DNA from: Cupriavidus necator
Lineage (GTDB): Bacteria > Pseudomonadota > Gammaproteobacteria > Burkholderiales > Burkholderiaceae
DNA: 50,654 bases
Direction of reading: 5' to 3'
Assembly: GCF_013141915.1 (NCBI RefSeq)
Contig: NZ_SROX01000028.1
Location: forward strand, 1-50,654
Within the stretch, counting starts at the first letter, position 1. Each line of letters begins with the position of its first letter. The notes below the pieces were generated by a model, which saw only the letters and a program-made list of their open reading frames with translations, did no database searches and was not told where the DNA came from. The position numbers and the translations under genes were made by a program. Positions 33,074 through 41,802 of this stretch are shown here, piece by piece.

Positions 33074-34027
33074 ATGCAACGACGCGAATTCCTCGCGCTG
33101 CTGGCGGCCAGCGCGATGCTGCCCGGTGGCGCTCAGGCCGCCCCAGCCGTGACCAGGCTGCTGGTCGGCGCCACGCCCGGCGGCGGCACCGACCTGGTGG
33201 CACGGGCGCTTGCCGCCGAACTCGAGCAGCGCCTGAAACACACTTATATCGTCGAGAACCGCGGCGGCGCGGCCGGCAACATCGCGGCGACCGCCGTAGC
33301 CAAGGGCGACCCCGATGGCGGCACGCTGCTGCTCTGCTATACCAGCCACGCCATCAATCCGGCCTTGTTCGACAAGAAGCCGTTCGACCCGATCAAGGAC
33401 TTCACGCCGATCTCGCTGATCGCCACCTCGCCGCTGCTGCTGGTGTCGCGCCCGGACCTGGGCGCGAACAATGTGCGCGAGCTGGTCGCGCTGGCCAAAT
33501 CCCGGCCCGGCAAGCTCAGCATCGCCGTCGCGGGTCTTGGCAGCGCCAACCACCTGGCCGGAGAGATGTTCAAGCAGGAGGCGGGCATCGACCTCGTCAG
33601 CGTGCCGTACAAGGGCGCTGCCCCCGCGATCGCCGACGTGGTCGCCGGGCAGGCCGACTTGCTGCTGGGCAACGTCGCCACCGTGCAGCCGCTGCTGCAT
33701 GCCGGCAAGGTCAAGGGCCTGGGCGTCAGCAGCCTGAAGCGCCTGCCCGCGTTCCCGCAGATCGCGCCCATCGCCGAGGTGGTGCCAAATTTCGACTACA
33801 GCTCGTGGTATGGCCTGCTGGGGCCGGCCGGCATGCCGGCCGACGTGGTGGCACAGCTGGAACAGGCGGTGCGTGCGGCGGTCGCTTCGCCGGCAATGCG
33901 CAAGCGCCTGGCCTCGGAGGGACTGGTGCCGGTGGGCAACGATGCGGCCCGCTTCACGCAGTTCCTGCAGGCGGAAATCGCGCGCTGGAGCAAGGTGGTG
34001 GCGGTCACGGGCACGCGCATGAACTGA
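33074..34027 (+). CDS. Bug/TctC-family periplasmic binding protein
   Basis: 317 residues. The signal peptide MQRREFLALLAASAMLPGG carries two arginines but no full Tat motif, and cleavage is likely near AQAAPA. Mature-protein motifs are RLLVGATPGGGTDLVARALA, YIVENRGGAAGNIAATAV, VPYKGAAPAIADVVAGQADL and YSSWYGLLGPAGMPADVV. It follows the lyase by 133 bp on the same strand and probably binds the substrate of the dioxygenase-lyase pair. It ends 82 bp before the convergent MFS transporter. Confidence 0.9.
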   Translation: MQRREFLALLAASAMLPGGAQAAPAVTRLLVGATPGGGTDLVARALAAELEQRLKHTYIVENRGGAAGNIAATAVAKGDPDGGTLLLCYTSHAINPALFDKKPFDPIKDFTPISLIATSPLLLVSRPDLGANNVRELVALAKSRPGKLSIAVAGLGSANHLAGEMFKQEAGIDLVSVPYKGAAPAIADVVAGQADLLLGNVATVQPLLHAGKVKGLGVSSLKRLPAFPQIAPIAEVVPNFDYSSWYGLLGPAGMPADVVAQLEQAVRAAVASPAMRKRLASEGLVPVGNDAARFTQFLQAEIARWSKVVAVTGTRMN

Positions 34028-34041
34028 GCGCCCCGCGCAAG

Positions 34042-34068
34042 AAAAAAAGGGCCGCGCCGGATCGCGGC
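34042..34068 (-). terminator. Rho-independent terminator of the Rieske/MFS operon
   Basis: On the minus strand GCCGCG and CGCGGC form a stem with a six-base loop, followed by CC and seven T. It lies about 40 bases beyond the MFS stop codon, at the end of the long minus-strand operon. It is also placed to catch read-through from the convergent Bug gene. Confidence 0.7.
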
Positions 34069-34108
34069 GCAACCCTGTCACGAGAGCACGGGACCCGCAA
34101 GCGCCCGT

Positions 34109-35569
34109 TCAGACCTCCAGTTCTTCCAGCACCCGCCCCTTGGTCTCGATGCCGAGGCAATGCACGGTGACGGCCGCCAGCGCCGGCACCACCGACAGCG
34201 CAAAGAAGGCAAAGCTGAGGTCGCCGCTGCCGATGGTGCTGGCGATCAGCCCCGGCGCGAAGATAGCCGCCAGCTTCAGCCATGCGCCGCCCAGGCCGCA
34301 GCCCATGGCGCGCACGCTGGTCGGATACAGCTCCGGCGTATAGACATAGGCCGTGATGAAGCCGCTGGCCAGGAAACCCAGCGCCAGCGCGCACAGGGTC
34401 GCGACCACATACACGTTGGCGGCATGGAACACCCCCGCCAGCACCAGCGACAGCGCGCACAGCAGGAACGACACGTTGATCACCGGCTTGCGCCCGACCT
34501 TATCGACGATCATGGCGCAGACCAGCGACCCCACCACGCCCAGCACCGAGGCCCCGGCGGCCAGGTTCAGCGCCAGCTGCAGCGGCGCATGGTAGACAGT
34601 CTTGTAGACCGTCGGCAGCCAGGTCGACAACCCGTACTGGATAAAGCCGCAGGTGGCCCACAGCATCCACACCGCCAGCGTGCGGCCGAGATAGGCCTTG
34701 CTGACGAGGTCGCGCACGCGCCGGCGCGGGTGCTGGCCCATGCGTTCGTAGGCGCTGGCATCAGCCGGAGGCGGCAACGGCGTGCGGGCGCGCGCCTCGA
34801 ACGCGCGCAGCGCGGCATCGGCCTCTTCCAGCCGGCCCTTCTCCGCCAGCCAGCGCGGCGATTCCGGAATCACGCGACGCAGGATGAAGAACAGCACCAG
34901 CGGCGCGGCGCCGATGAAGTACATGACTTCCCAGCCGTAGTGCGGCACCAGCCAGGCACCGATGCCGTTGGACACCATCAGCCCGATCGGGAATACCACT
35001 TCGTACAGCAGCACGAAGCGCCCGCGCCCATGGGCGCGCGTGACTTCGTTGATATAGGTCGCGGCCACCGGCAGTTCGCCGCCAAGTCCCAGGCCCTGCA
35101 CGATACGCAACAACGCGAAGATCTCGAACGACGGGGCAAAGCCGCACGCCAGGCTCATCAGGCCGATGATGCCCGCGCTCCAGCCGATCGAGCGCAAGCG
35201 CCCGAAGCGCTCGGCCAGCCCCGGGAACAGCAGCGCCCCGACCAGCTGGCCGACCGAAGGCGCGGCGATCAGGAAGCCGATCTGGCCTGGCGTGAGCGAC
35301 CACTGCGCGATCAGCAGCGGCAGCGTCGCGGCGATGGCGATCACGTCAAAGCCGTCGAAGAAGGTGGCCAGGCCGATCAGCAGCCGGGCCCGCACATGCA
35401 TGGCGTTGCCGGGCATGCGCTCGATGCGGGCCACGATGTTGCCGCGCGTGAGCGGGCCGCGGCGCGCGCTCGCCGCGCTCTGGCCGGCGCTGTCCGCCGC
35501 GGTGACGATACCTGCGGTGGCGGCCACCGGTGCGCCGGGGGACGCTGCGTCTTGTCTCTGGGTTAGCAC
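34109..35569 (-). CDS. MFS transporter (sugar-phosphate/aromatic acid:H+ symporter-like)
   Basis: 486 residues with about 12 membrane segments. The signature MFS loop is present as FPGLAERFGRLRSIGWSAG (about 115-133). RRVIPESPRWLAEKG (about 230-244) is typical of the NiaP/aromatic acid symporter group, as is the start of segment 1, ATFFDGFDVIAIAATLP. The frame starts with GTG at 35569; the first about 45 residues are hydrophilic and poorly conserved, so a later start is possible. As the last gene of the long catabolic operon, it probably imports the operon's substrate. Confidence 0.85.
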   Translation of the reverse strand: MLTQRQDAASPGAPVAATAGIVTAADSAGQSAASARRGPLTRGNIVARIERMPGNAMHVRARLLIGLATFFDGFDVIAIAATLPLLIAQWSLTPGQIGFLIAAPSVGQLVGALLFPGLAERFGRLRSIGWSAGIIGLMSLACGFAPSFEIFALLRIVQGLGLGGELPVAATYINEVTRAHGRGRFVLLYEVVFPIGLMVSNGIGAWLVPHYGWEVMYFIGAAPLVLFFILRRVIPESPRWLAEKGRLEEADAALRAFEARARTPLPPPADASAYERMGQHPRRRVRDLVSKAYLGRTLAVWMLWATCGFIQYGLSTWLPTVYKTVYHAPLQLALNLAAGASVLGVVGSLVCAMIVDKVGRKPVINVSFLLCALSLVLAGVFHAANVYVVATLCALALGFLASGFITAYVYTPELYPTSVRAMGCGLGGAWLKLAAIFAPGLIASTIGSGDLSFAFFALSVVPALAAVTVHCLGIETKGRVLEELEV

Positions 35570-35597
35570 GGGACTTCTCGGTTTGAGTCTTTGGGGG

Positions 35598-35633
35598 TTT
35601 CTCCCCTCTCCCGCTTGCGGGAGAGGGGAGAAA
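35598..35633. repeat. REP-like hairpin, copy 1
   Basis: CTCCCCTCTCCC and GGGAGAGGGGAG pair around GCTTGC, extended by TTT/AAA outside. It lies in the 95-bp gap between the MFS transporter and the reductase gene. The same core recurs at 39212. No T-run suited to termination follows on either strand. Confidence 0.75.
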
Positions 35634-35664
35634 ACACTCGGGGAACTGGCCTACCAATCCAGGC

Positions 35665-36621
35665 CTACAAATCCAGTACCAGCTTGCCGCCCTTGCACCC
35701 CGACACGCACACCATCATGGTCTTGTTGCTGGCGCGCTCGCTGTTGCTGAGCACGCTGTCGCGGTGGTCGGGGCAGCCTTCCAGCACGGCGGTCTCGCAC
35801 GAGCCGCACACGCCTTCGCGGCAGCTGTATTCGACTTCCACGCCGGAGTCGAGCAGCGCGTCGAGCAGCGACTTGCCCGACGGCACCCTGACCAGCGAGC
35901 CGGTGCGCGACAGCTGCACCACGTATTCGCCTTCCTGCACCGCCTCGGTCGACGGATCTGCGGCAAAGCGCTCGATATGGACATTGGCGTAGGCATGCGC
36001 CGCGCAGGCGGCCTCGAACGCATTCAGCATTGGCCCGGGGCCGCAGCAGTAGAAGTGGGTCTGTGCGTCCAGTCCGCCGAGCAGGGCCTTCAGGTCTGGC
36101 GGCGCCCCCGCTTCGTCGTCGAAATGGAAGCGCACCGCGTCGCCGTAGGCCGACAGCGCTTCGACGAACGCCGCCTCGGGACGCGAACGCGCGCAGTAGA
36201 TCAGCGTGAACGACTTGCCCAGCTCGGCCAGCCGGCGCGCCATGCAGACGATCGGGGTGACGCCGATGCCGCCGGCGACCAGCACGGTATGCGCGGCGCT
36301 CTCGTCCAGTTCGAAGTTGTTGCGCGGCGCGCCCACGGTCAGCGTGGCGCCCACGCGCAACTGCTCGTGCACGTAGCGCGAGCCGCCGCGGCTGCCGCGG
36401 TCCAGCAGCACGCCCACGGTGTAGCGGGTGCGCGTTTCCGGCGCGCCGCACAGCGAGTAGCTGCGCACCAGGCCGTTGCCCAGGTGCAGGTCGATATGGG
36501 CACCCGGGCTGTACTCGGGCAGGGTCTTCCCTTCGGGGTCTTGCAGTTCGATGCTGACCACGCCGCGCGCTTCGTAGCGCATGGCCTGGACCCGCAGGGT
36601 CAGGGACTGGTGGGCACTCAT
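35665..36621 (-). CDS. VanB-type oxidoreductase (FMN/FAD-NAD-[2Fe-2S]), partner of the Rieske oxygenase
   Basis: 318 residues in the order flavin domain, NAD domain, C-terminal ferredoxin, as in VanB and phthalate dioxygenase reductase. RSYSLCG (53-59) binds flavin; GGIGVTP (117-123) binds NAD. The ferredoxin has Cys267, Cys272 and Cys275 in CREGVCGSCE, with the last at Cys305. It delivers NADH electrons to a class IA-type Rieske oxygenase, here the one at 44840. It is separated from that gene by several others but lies in the same operon. Note the order is dispersed, unlike the usual vanAB-type adjacency. Confidence 0.92.
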   Translation of the reverse strand: MSAHQSLTLRVQAMRYEARGVVSIELQDPEGKTLPEYSPGAHIDLHLGNGLVRSYSLCGAPETRTRYTVGVLLDRGSRGGSRYVHEQLRVGATLTVGAPRNNFELDESAAHTVLVAGGIGVTPIVCMARRLAELGKSFTLIYCARSRPEAAFVEALSAYGDAVRFHFDDEAGAPPDLKALLGGLDAQTHFYCCGPGPMLNAFEAACAAHAYANVHIERFAADPSTEAVQEGEYVVQLSRTGSLVRVPSGKSLLDALLDSGVEVEYSCREGVCGSCETAVLEGCPDHRDSVLSNSERASNKTMMVCVSGCKGGKLVLDL

Positions 36622-36648
36622 TGCTGCTTCCTTCTGTTGCGCTGCTGC

Positions 36649-37623
36649 TTACCGCTTCTCGGTCAGGAACTTGCCTGCCGGGCCACCGGCGTTCTTCTGG
36701 CGGCGCGTGTTGCCGTCGATACCGCCCTCGATCGCCCATTCGGCAAACATGGTCGGGCCCGGCTCGAAGGCGCGCGGCTCCCAGTGTTCGTCGAGCTGGT
36801 CTTCGTCGGCGTAGTACTCGATCAGGCCGCCAGCCGGGTTCTTGAAGTACCAGAAGTACGCGGAAGAAATCGGATGCCGGCCCGGGCCAAGCTGCGTGTC
36901 CCAGCCCTTGCGCGACACGTGCATGCCGCCGCCGAACACCTCATGGATATCGCGCACGGTGAAGGCGACATGGTTGAGGCCGCTCTTCGGTTCCGGCAGC
37001 TGCAGCAGGAACAGGTCATGGTGGCCGCCGTCCGGCGCGCAGCGCAGGAACGCGCCGCGGTCCGGATAGCGGTCGGACGGCACGAAGCCGAACTTCTCCA
37101 CATAGAACTGCTCGGTGGCCTTGACGTCCTTGACGAAGAACACCACGTGGCCGACTTCGATCGGCGTGGCGTGGTCGTAGATCGGGCTGCGCTGGTTCAT
37201 GCGCGGCTTGTCGTTCCAGGTGTTCATCAGCGCGCATTCGACCTGCACCTCGTGCTTGCGCGTGACCTGGAAACGCACCGCCAGGCCGTTCGGATCGGTG
37301 CAGCCGATGCGCAGCGTGGCGCCTTCGCCTTGCCTGACGAAACCCGGCGCATCGGCGATCGCGTCGGCCAGACGATCGAGCGATGCCTGCGATTCGACCC
37401 CCCACACCACTTCGCGCAGCGTCGGGCCGGACTCGATCGCGGGCGGCAGCGAGGGATCGTCGATGCGGCGCACCAGCACGCGGCATCCGTTCAGCGTTTC
37501 GAAGTCCAGGCCCTGCGCGTCATCGCGCTTGATGGCCAGGCCCCAGTCAGTGAAGAAACCGCGGCAGGCGTCGAAGTCATCCGCGCCGTACACGATCTCG
37601 TCGATTCCCAATACCTTGATCAT
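36649..37623 (-). CDS. VOC-family extradiol dioxygenase-like protein (two-domain)
   Basis: 324 residues with two VOC domains, about 3-125 and 153-280. The C-terminal domain keeps the iron ligands His159 (EVGHVVFFV), His218 (GLNHVAFTV) and Glu269 (GLIEYYADE), as in type I extradiol dioxygenases such as catechol 2,3-dioxygenase. The N-terminal domain lacks them, as usual. It probably opens a catecholic ring meta to the hydroxyls. The start at 37623 was chosen because MIKVLGIDEIVYGADDFDAC is the family N-terminus and has a GGAGAG site; the frame runs further upstream without match. Confidence 0.85.
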   Translation of the reverse strand: MIKVLGIDEIVYGADDFDACRGFFTDWGLAIKRDDAQGLDFETLNGCRVLVRRIDDPSLPPAIESGPTLREVVWGVESQASLDRLADAIADAPGFVRQGEGATLRIGCTDPNGLAVRFQVTRKHEVQVECALMNTWNDKPRMNQRSPIYDHATPIEVGHVVFFVKDVKATEQFYVEKFGFVPSDRYPDRGAFLRCAPDGGHHDLFLLQLPEPKSGLNHVAFTVRDIHEVFGGGMHVSRKGWDTQLGPGRHPISSAYFWYFKNPAGGLIEYYADEDQLDEHWEPRAFEPGPTMFAEWAIEGGIDGNTRRQKNAGGPAGKFLTEKR

Positions 37624-37646
37624 GGCTTCTCTCCAGCTTGCCGGGT

Positions 37647-39125
37647 TCAGTGGTTGGCCCACGGCAGCGGTTGTTCGTTCAGGCCCCAGTACACGCTTTT
37701 CTGCTCCATGTACTGCAGGATGCCCAGTCGTCCCTTCTCGCGGCCCAGGCCGCTGTCGCGCCAGCCGCCGAACGGCGTCGCGATCGAGAATTGCTTGTAG
37801 GTGTTGATCCACACATTGCCCGCCTGCACCGCGCGGGCCACGCGCCAGGCGCGCTTGTAGTCGCGCGTCCAGATGCCGGCGGCGAGCGCGTACACGCTGT
37901 CGTTGGCCTGCGCGATCAGGTCGTCCTCGTCGTCGAACGGGATCGCCACCAACACCGGCCCGAAGATCTCTTCCTGGCAGATGCGGGCGTGGTTATCCAG
38001 GCCCTCGATGATGGTCGGCGTGTAGAAATAGCCATTTGGCAGCCCGGCCACGTCGGGGCGCACGCCGCCGCTGCGCAGTTGCCCGCCTTCGTCCACGCCC
38101 GCCGCGACATACGATTCGATCGAATCGCGATGGCGGTCGGTGATCAGCGGCCCCATCTGCGTGCGTTCGTCGGCGGGATCGCCCACGCGCAGCTGCGCCG
38201 CGCCGTGCGCCAGCCGGTCCATGAAGGCCTCGTACTGCGAACGCGCCACGAACAGGCGCGAACCGGCGATGCACGATTCGCCCGACGAGCTGAAGATGCC
38301 GTACAGCACGCCGTTGACCGCGTGGTCCAGGTCGGCATCGTCGAACACCATGGTCGGCGACTTGCCGCCCAGCTCCAGCGACACCGGCATCATCTTGTCG
38401 GCGGCGATATGGGCGATGTGCTTGCCGGTGGTGGTGCCGCCGGTGAACGACACGCGCCGCACCAGCGGATGCTTGGTGATGGCGTCGCCGATCACCGAGC
38501 CCTTGCCGGGCAGCACGCTGATCAGGCCCTTGGGCACGCCGGCTTCCTCGCAGATGCGCGCCAGCTCCAGCGCCATCAGCGGCGTGACCTCGGCAGGCTT
38601 GACCACCACGGCGTTGCCGGCTGCGAGCGCGGGCGCCATCTTCTGCGCCTCGCTGGCGATCGGCGAATTCCACGGCGTGATCGCCGCGACCACGCCCATG
38701 GGCTCGTAGACGCTCATGGTGAGGCAGTCGCCGCGCTGCGGGGTGATGGTCTCTTCCAGCGTCTCGCAAGCCGCTGCAAAGAACTGGAAGGTGCCAGCGG
38801 CGCTGGCCACCAGCGCGCGCGTCTCGCTGATGGGCTTGCCGTTGTCCAGGCGCTGACGCTGCGCCAGCTGCTCGCCCTTGGCGCGGATCAGCTCGGCCAC
38901 GCGGTACAGCACGGCGGCGCGCTCGTGGGGCTTGCGTTGCGCCCAGCCGCTGGTGAGGAAAGCGTGGTGAGCGCCCTGCACGGCTTCTTCCACGTCAGCC
39001 AGGCTGGCGGCGTTGAGCTCGGCGACGACTTCGCCGGTGGCGGGGTAGCGCGTGCCGTAGCGGTCGCCGGTCCCCAGGCGCCATTCGCCCGCGATGCAGA
39101 TGGGGAGTACTTCTTGGTGTTTCAT
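37647..39125 (-). CDS. Aldehyde dehydrogenase (NAD(P)+)
   Basis: 492 residues, complete. The NAD-binding PWNSP is at 151-155 (catalytic Asn153), Glu251 is in SLELGGKSP, and the nucleophile Cys285 is in GESCIAG. It oxidises an aldehyde to the acid, presumably the product of the ThDP enzyme encoded two genes upstream or of ring cleavage. The chosen start (ATG 39125) precedes the conserved N-terminus HQEVLPICIAGEWRLG; the frame extends upstream to 39242 through a REP-like hairpin. Confidence 0.93.
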   Translation of the reverse strand: MKHQEVLPICIAGEWRLGTGDRYGTRYPATGEVVAELNAASLADVEEAVQGAHHAFLTSGWAQRKPHERAAVLYRVAELIRAKGEQLAQRQRLDNGKPISETRALVASAAGTFQFFAAACETLEETITPQRGDCLTMSVYEPMGVVAAITPWNSPIASEAQKMAPALAAGNAVVVKPAEVTPLMALELARICEEAGVPKGLISVLPGKGSVIGDAITKHPLVRRVSFTGGTTTGKHIAHIAADKMMPVSLELGGKSPTMVFDDADLDHAVNGVLYGIFSSSGESCIAGSRLFVARSQYEAFMDRLAHGAAQLRVGDPADERTQMGPLITDRHRDSIESYVAAGVDEGGQLRSGGVRPDVAGLPNGYFYTPTIIEGLDNHARICQEEIFGPVLVAIPFDDEDDLIAQANDSVYALAAGIWTRDYKRAWRVARAVQAGNVWINTYKQFSIATPFGGWRDSGLGREKGRLGILQYMEQKSVYWGLNEQPLPWANH

Positions 39126-39211
39126 GTCGTTGCCTGCTAAGTCTGTCTTTGCCTGCGGGATCTTGCTGCGGTGTCCTGTTGCGACGGCATTCTCAAATGC
39201 TGCTGCGGAAC

Positions 39212-39237
39212 CCCCTCTCCCGCTTGCGGGAGAGGGG
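39212..39237. repeat. REP-like hairpin, copy 2
   Basis: CCCCTCTCCC and GGGAGAGGGG pair around GCTTGC. The 26-base core is identical to that at 35598-35633. It lies in the 151-bp gap between the aldehyde dehydrogenase and the aspartate-dehydrogenase-like gene. Confidence 0.75.
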
Positions 39238-39276
39238 AGCAAACCGCCAGCGATCGTTAGCGCCCTGTCCTTCCAA

Positions 39277-40077
39277 TCAAATCGATACCGCGTGCGCCCG
39301 GTTCCCCAGCGCCCGCACCACGCTGAACACCGTCAGCGCCGAGGTCTTCGGGTTCGCCGCCAGCGGCTTGCCACGCATGGTCAGCTCAAACCCGCCAAAC
39401 GCCCCGCGCGCTTCTACGTGATGCACGTTCTCCACCGCATGCGGATCGGCCAGCAGCTTTACCGAAGTACGGTCCAGCCCGAGGCCGGCCAGCGACACCG
39501 TGGCGGCGACGTTGGCGTTCTTCGGGTACAGGCGCGCGGCGTCGCGCGCGGTGCCTTCGAAGATCACCGTGGTCTCGGTCAGCGCGTCCAGGTCGAACAA
39601 CTGCTCGGCCGGCGTGCCGGTCCAGGCGCGCGCAGGCTTGCGGCCGGTGTAGATGACCTCGTCAAGCCCGCCGACGCGGGCGGCGGCGAGCGCATCGATG
39701 GCGCCGATCGCGCCCGACAGCAACTGCACCTGCGTGCCGCCGCGGCGTGCCGCGGCTTCCAGCCGCTCGGCCATGCCCGGTTCGGACAGCGCGCCCACCG
39801 ACACCACCATACACGGAATGCCACGCTCCAGCGCCGGCACGATGTGCTCTTCCAGCGCATGGTGGCCGGCGCACTCGACCAGCAGGTCGGGCCGCTGGTC
39901 ATCCAGGTGCGTGGCGACGCGCGCTCGCGGCGCCAGCGCGGAGACCGCGCCGCGAGCCTCGTCCATCGTGTGCTCGGGCACGATCACCACGTCAAACACC
40001 ACGTCCGGATCGCTCTTGAGCAATTCCAGCACGCCGCGGCCGATCGCGCCGCAGCCAACCATGGACACATGCAGCAT
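39277..40077 (-). CDS. L-aspartate dehydrogenase-like protein
   Basis: 266 residues, the standard length. The N-terminal Rossmann domain starts MLHVSMVGCGAIGRGVLELL, with VECAGHHALEEHIVPALERG. The C-terminal domain (about 105-245) contains GAIGAIDALAAARVGGLDEV, YTGRKPARAWTGTPAE and the diagnostic YPKNANVAATVSLAGLGLD. Characterised enzymes convert aspartate to oxaloacetate or iminoaspartate using NAD(P). Homologues located in catabolic clusters, as here, may act on other amino acids. It sits directly after the ThDP enzyme gene (12-bp gap), which suggests successive steps. Confidence 0.88.
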   Translation of the reverse strand: MLHVSMVGCGAIGRGVLELLKSDPDVVFDVVIVPEHTMDEARGAVSALAPRARVATHLDDQRPDLLVECAGHHALEEHIVPALERGIPCMVVSVGALSEPGMAERLEAAARRGGTQVQLLSGAIGAIDALAAARVGGLDEVIYTGRKPARAWTGTPAEQLFDLDALTETTVIFEGTARDAARLYPKNANVAATVSLAGLGLDRTSVKLLADPHAVENVHHVEARGAFGGFELTMRGKPLAANPKTSALTVFSVVRALGNRAHAVSI

Positions 40078-40089
40078 CGCGGGTCTCCC

Positions 40090-41802
40090 TCAGGCCGTGA
40101 CAGTGGTTTGCTCGCGCGCCGGCTCTTCGTCCTTGTTCACCGGGGGGCCGGCGAAGATGGTCTTGAAGGAACCGATCGACAGCATGTCGATTTCGAGCAG
40201 GAACGGGCCGGACTCGGAGCTGGCCGCTTCCAGTGCGGCGCCGACCTCGGCCAGGTTGCTGACGCGGGCGTGGCGCAGCGACAGCGACTTCGCCAGCGTG
40301 GCGTAGTCCGGCGTATGCAGGTCCACATAGTGGCGGCGGCCGCCGTACTGCGCGTCCTGGATGTTCTTGATCACGCCGTAGCCCTTGTCGTTCATCAGCA
40401 CGATCACCATGTCGGCGCGTTCCTGCACCGCGGTGGCCAGCTCGCCCAGGTTCAGGATGAAACCGCCGTCGCCGGCCAGCGTGAAGGTCTTCTTGCCCGA
40501 GCCGGTGGCGGCAGCGCCGATCGCGGCGCCGATGCCCATCGCCAGGCCCTGCCCGATGCCGCCGCCCAGCGCATGCACGCCGGCACGCGAGTCGAAGATG
40601 CGCAGCTGGCGGTTGCCCCAGGTGCTGTTCGACACGGTCACGTCGCGCACCCAGTTGAAGTTGCGGCCGACCGCGCCCTGCAGCGCCTGCACCAGCGCCG
40701 AGTACGGGCCGAGCCCATCGACCAGGCCGCTGACGGCGGTGTCGTGCGCGCGGCGCAGGTCGGCGGCGAAGGCCGGGTCGACCTGCATGCGCTGCTCGAG
40801 CCGGTCGGCCAGCGCATCCAGCGCCAGCGCTGCGTCGCCGCTGACAAAGTAGTCGCTCATGTAGCAACGGCCTTCGGCGGCGGGATCGGCATCGATGCGC
40901 AGCAGCGGTCGCGGCAGCTTCAGCTCGTACTTCAGGGTTTCATTGCCGCGCAGTCGCGAGCCCACCACCAGCATCGCGTCGCAGGTCTGGTAGAACGCCT
41001 CGACCGGCTTGTGCAGGTTGAACGCGCCCAGCGAGCGCGGATCGTCCTCCGGCACGATGCCGCGGCCCTGCGTGCTGGTGACCACTCCAAAGCCCAGGTC
41101 CAGCAGGCGCTGCACCTGCTTGCTGGCATGGCGCGCGCCGCCGCCCAGCCACAGCAGCGGGCGCCGGGCCTTGGCCAGGCGCTCGGCCAGCGCATCCAGT
41201 GCGTGCGGCGACGGCACGTGCCGCGGCACCGGCAGCGGCTGCAGGTCGACCGGCATGTCGATCAGCGCGGCCTGGATGTCGATCGGGATCTCCACGCTGA
41301 CCGGGCCGGTCGGCGCCGTCAGCGCGGTCTGCACCGCCAGCTTGATGGTGCTGATCGCGGTGTCGGCGCTGCGGATGCGGAAGGCGGCCTTCGACACGGC
41401 CTTCAGCATGGTGAGCTGGTCCGGCGCTTCGTGGATGTAGGCCAGGCTCTGGTCCAGGTACGGGGTCTCGATCTGGCCGGTGATATGGAGCATCGGCGTG
41501 CCGGCGGTCAGTGCCTCGACCATGGCGCCGGCGGCATTGCCCGCGGCGGTGCCGGTGCTGGTCAGGCACACGCCCAGGCCGCCGGTGGTGCGCGCATAGG
41601 CGTCGGCCATGTTGGTGCCGCCCGCCTCGCCGCGCGCCGGCACGAAGCGGATCTGGCCGCGCTCGCCCATGGCATCCAGGATCGGCATGTTGTGGATCGA
41701 GATCACGCCGAAGGCGGCCTTGACCCCACATTGCTCGAGGAAGGCAGTGATGGCGCAGCCGACGGTGACCTGCTGTGGTTCGTACTGGTGTTGATTAGGC
41801 AT
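40090..41802 (-). CDS. ThDP-dependent enzyme (acetolactate synthase / 2-oxo acid decarboxylase family)
   Basis: 570 residues with the three ThDP domains. The catalytic Glu is in VPARGEAGGTNMADAYAR (about 48-65). The central domain has PLLWLGGGARHA, and the C-terminal diphosphate motif GDGGFILNLGELATAVQERA is followed by LMNDKGYGVIKN. The family decarboxylates 2-oxo acids and may carboligate or release an aldehyde. Here the neighbours, an amino acid dehydrogenase-like protein and an aldehyde dehydrogenase, favour simple decarboxylation of a 2-oxo acid to an aldehyde (inference). Its ATG overlaps the stop of the upstream SDR gene by 8 bases. Confidence 0.88.
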   Translation of the reverse strand: MPNQHQYEPQQVTVGCAITAFLEQCGVKAAFGVISIHNMPILDAMGERGQIRFVPARGEAGGTNMADAYARTTGGLGVCLTSTGTAAGNAAGAMVEALTAGTPMLHITGQIETPYLDQSLAYIHEAPDQLTMLKAVSKAAFRIRSADTAISTIKLAVQTALTAPTGPVSVEIPIDIQAALIDMPVDLQPLPVPRHVPSPHALDALAERLAKARRPLLWLGGGARHASKQVQRLLDLGFGVVTSTQGRGIVPEDDPRSLGAFNLHKPVEAFYQTCDAMLVVGSRLRGNETLKYELKLPRPLLRIDADPAAEGRCYMSDYFVSGDAALALDALADRLEQRMQVDPAFAADLRRAHDTAVSGLVDGLGPYSALVQALQGAVGRNFNWVRDVTVSNSTWGNRQLRIFDSRAGVHALGGGIGQGLAMGIGAAIGAAATGSGKKTFTLAGDGGFILNLGELATAVQERADMVIVLMNDKGYGVIKNIQDAQYGGRRHYVDLHTPDYATLAKSLSLRHARVSNLAEVGAALEAASSESGPFLLEIDMLSIGSFKTIFAGPPVNKDEEPAREQTTVTA

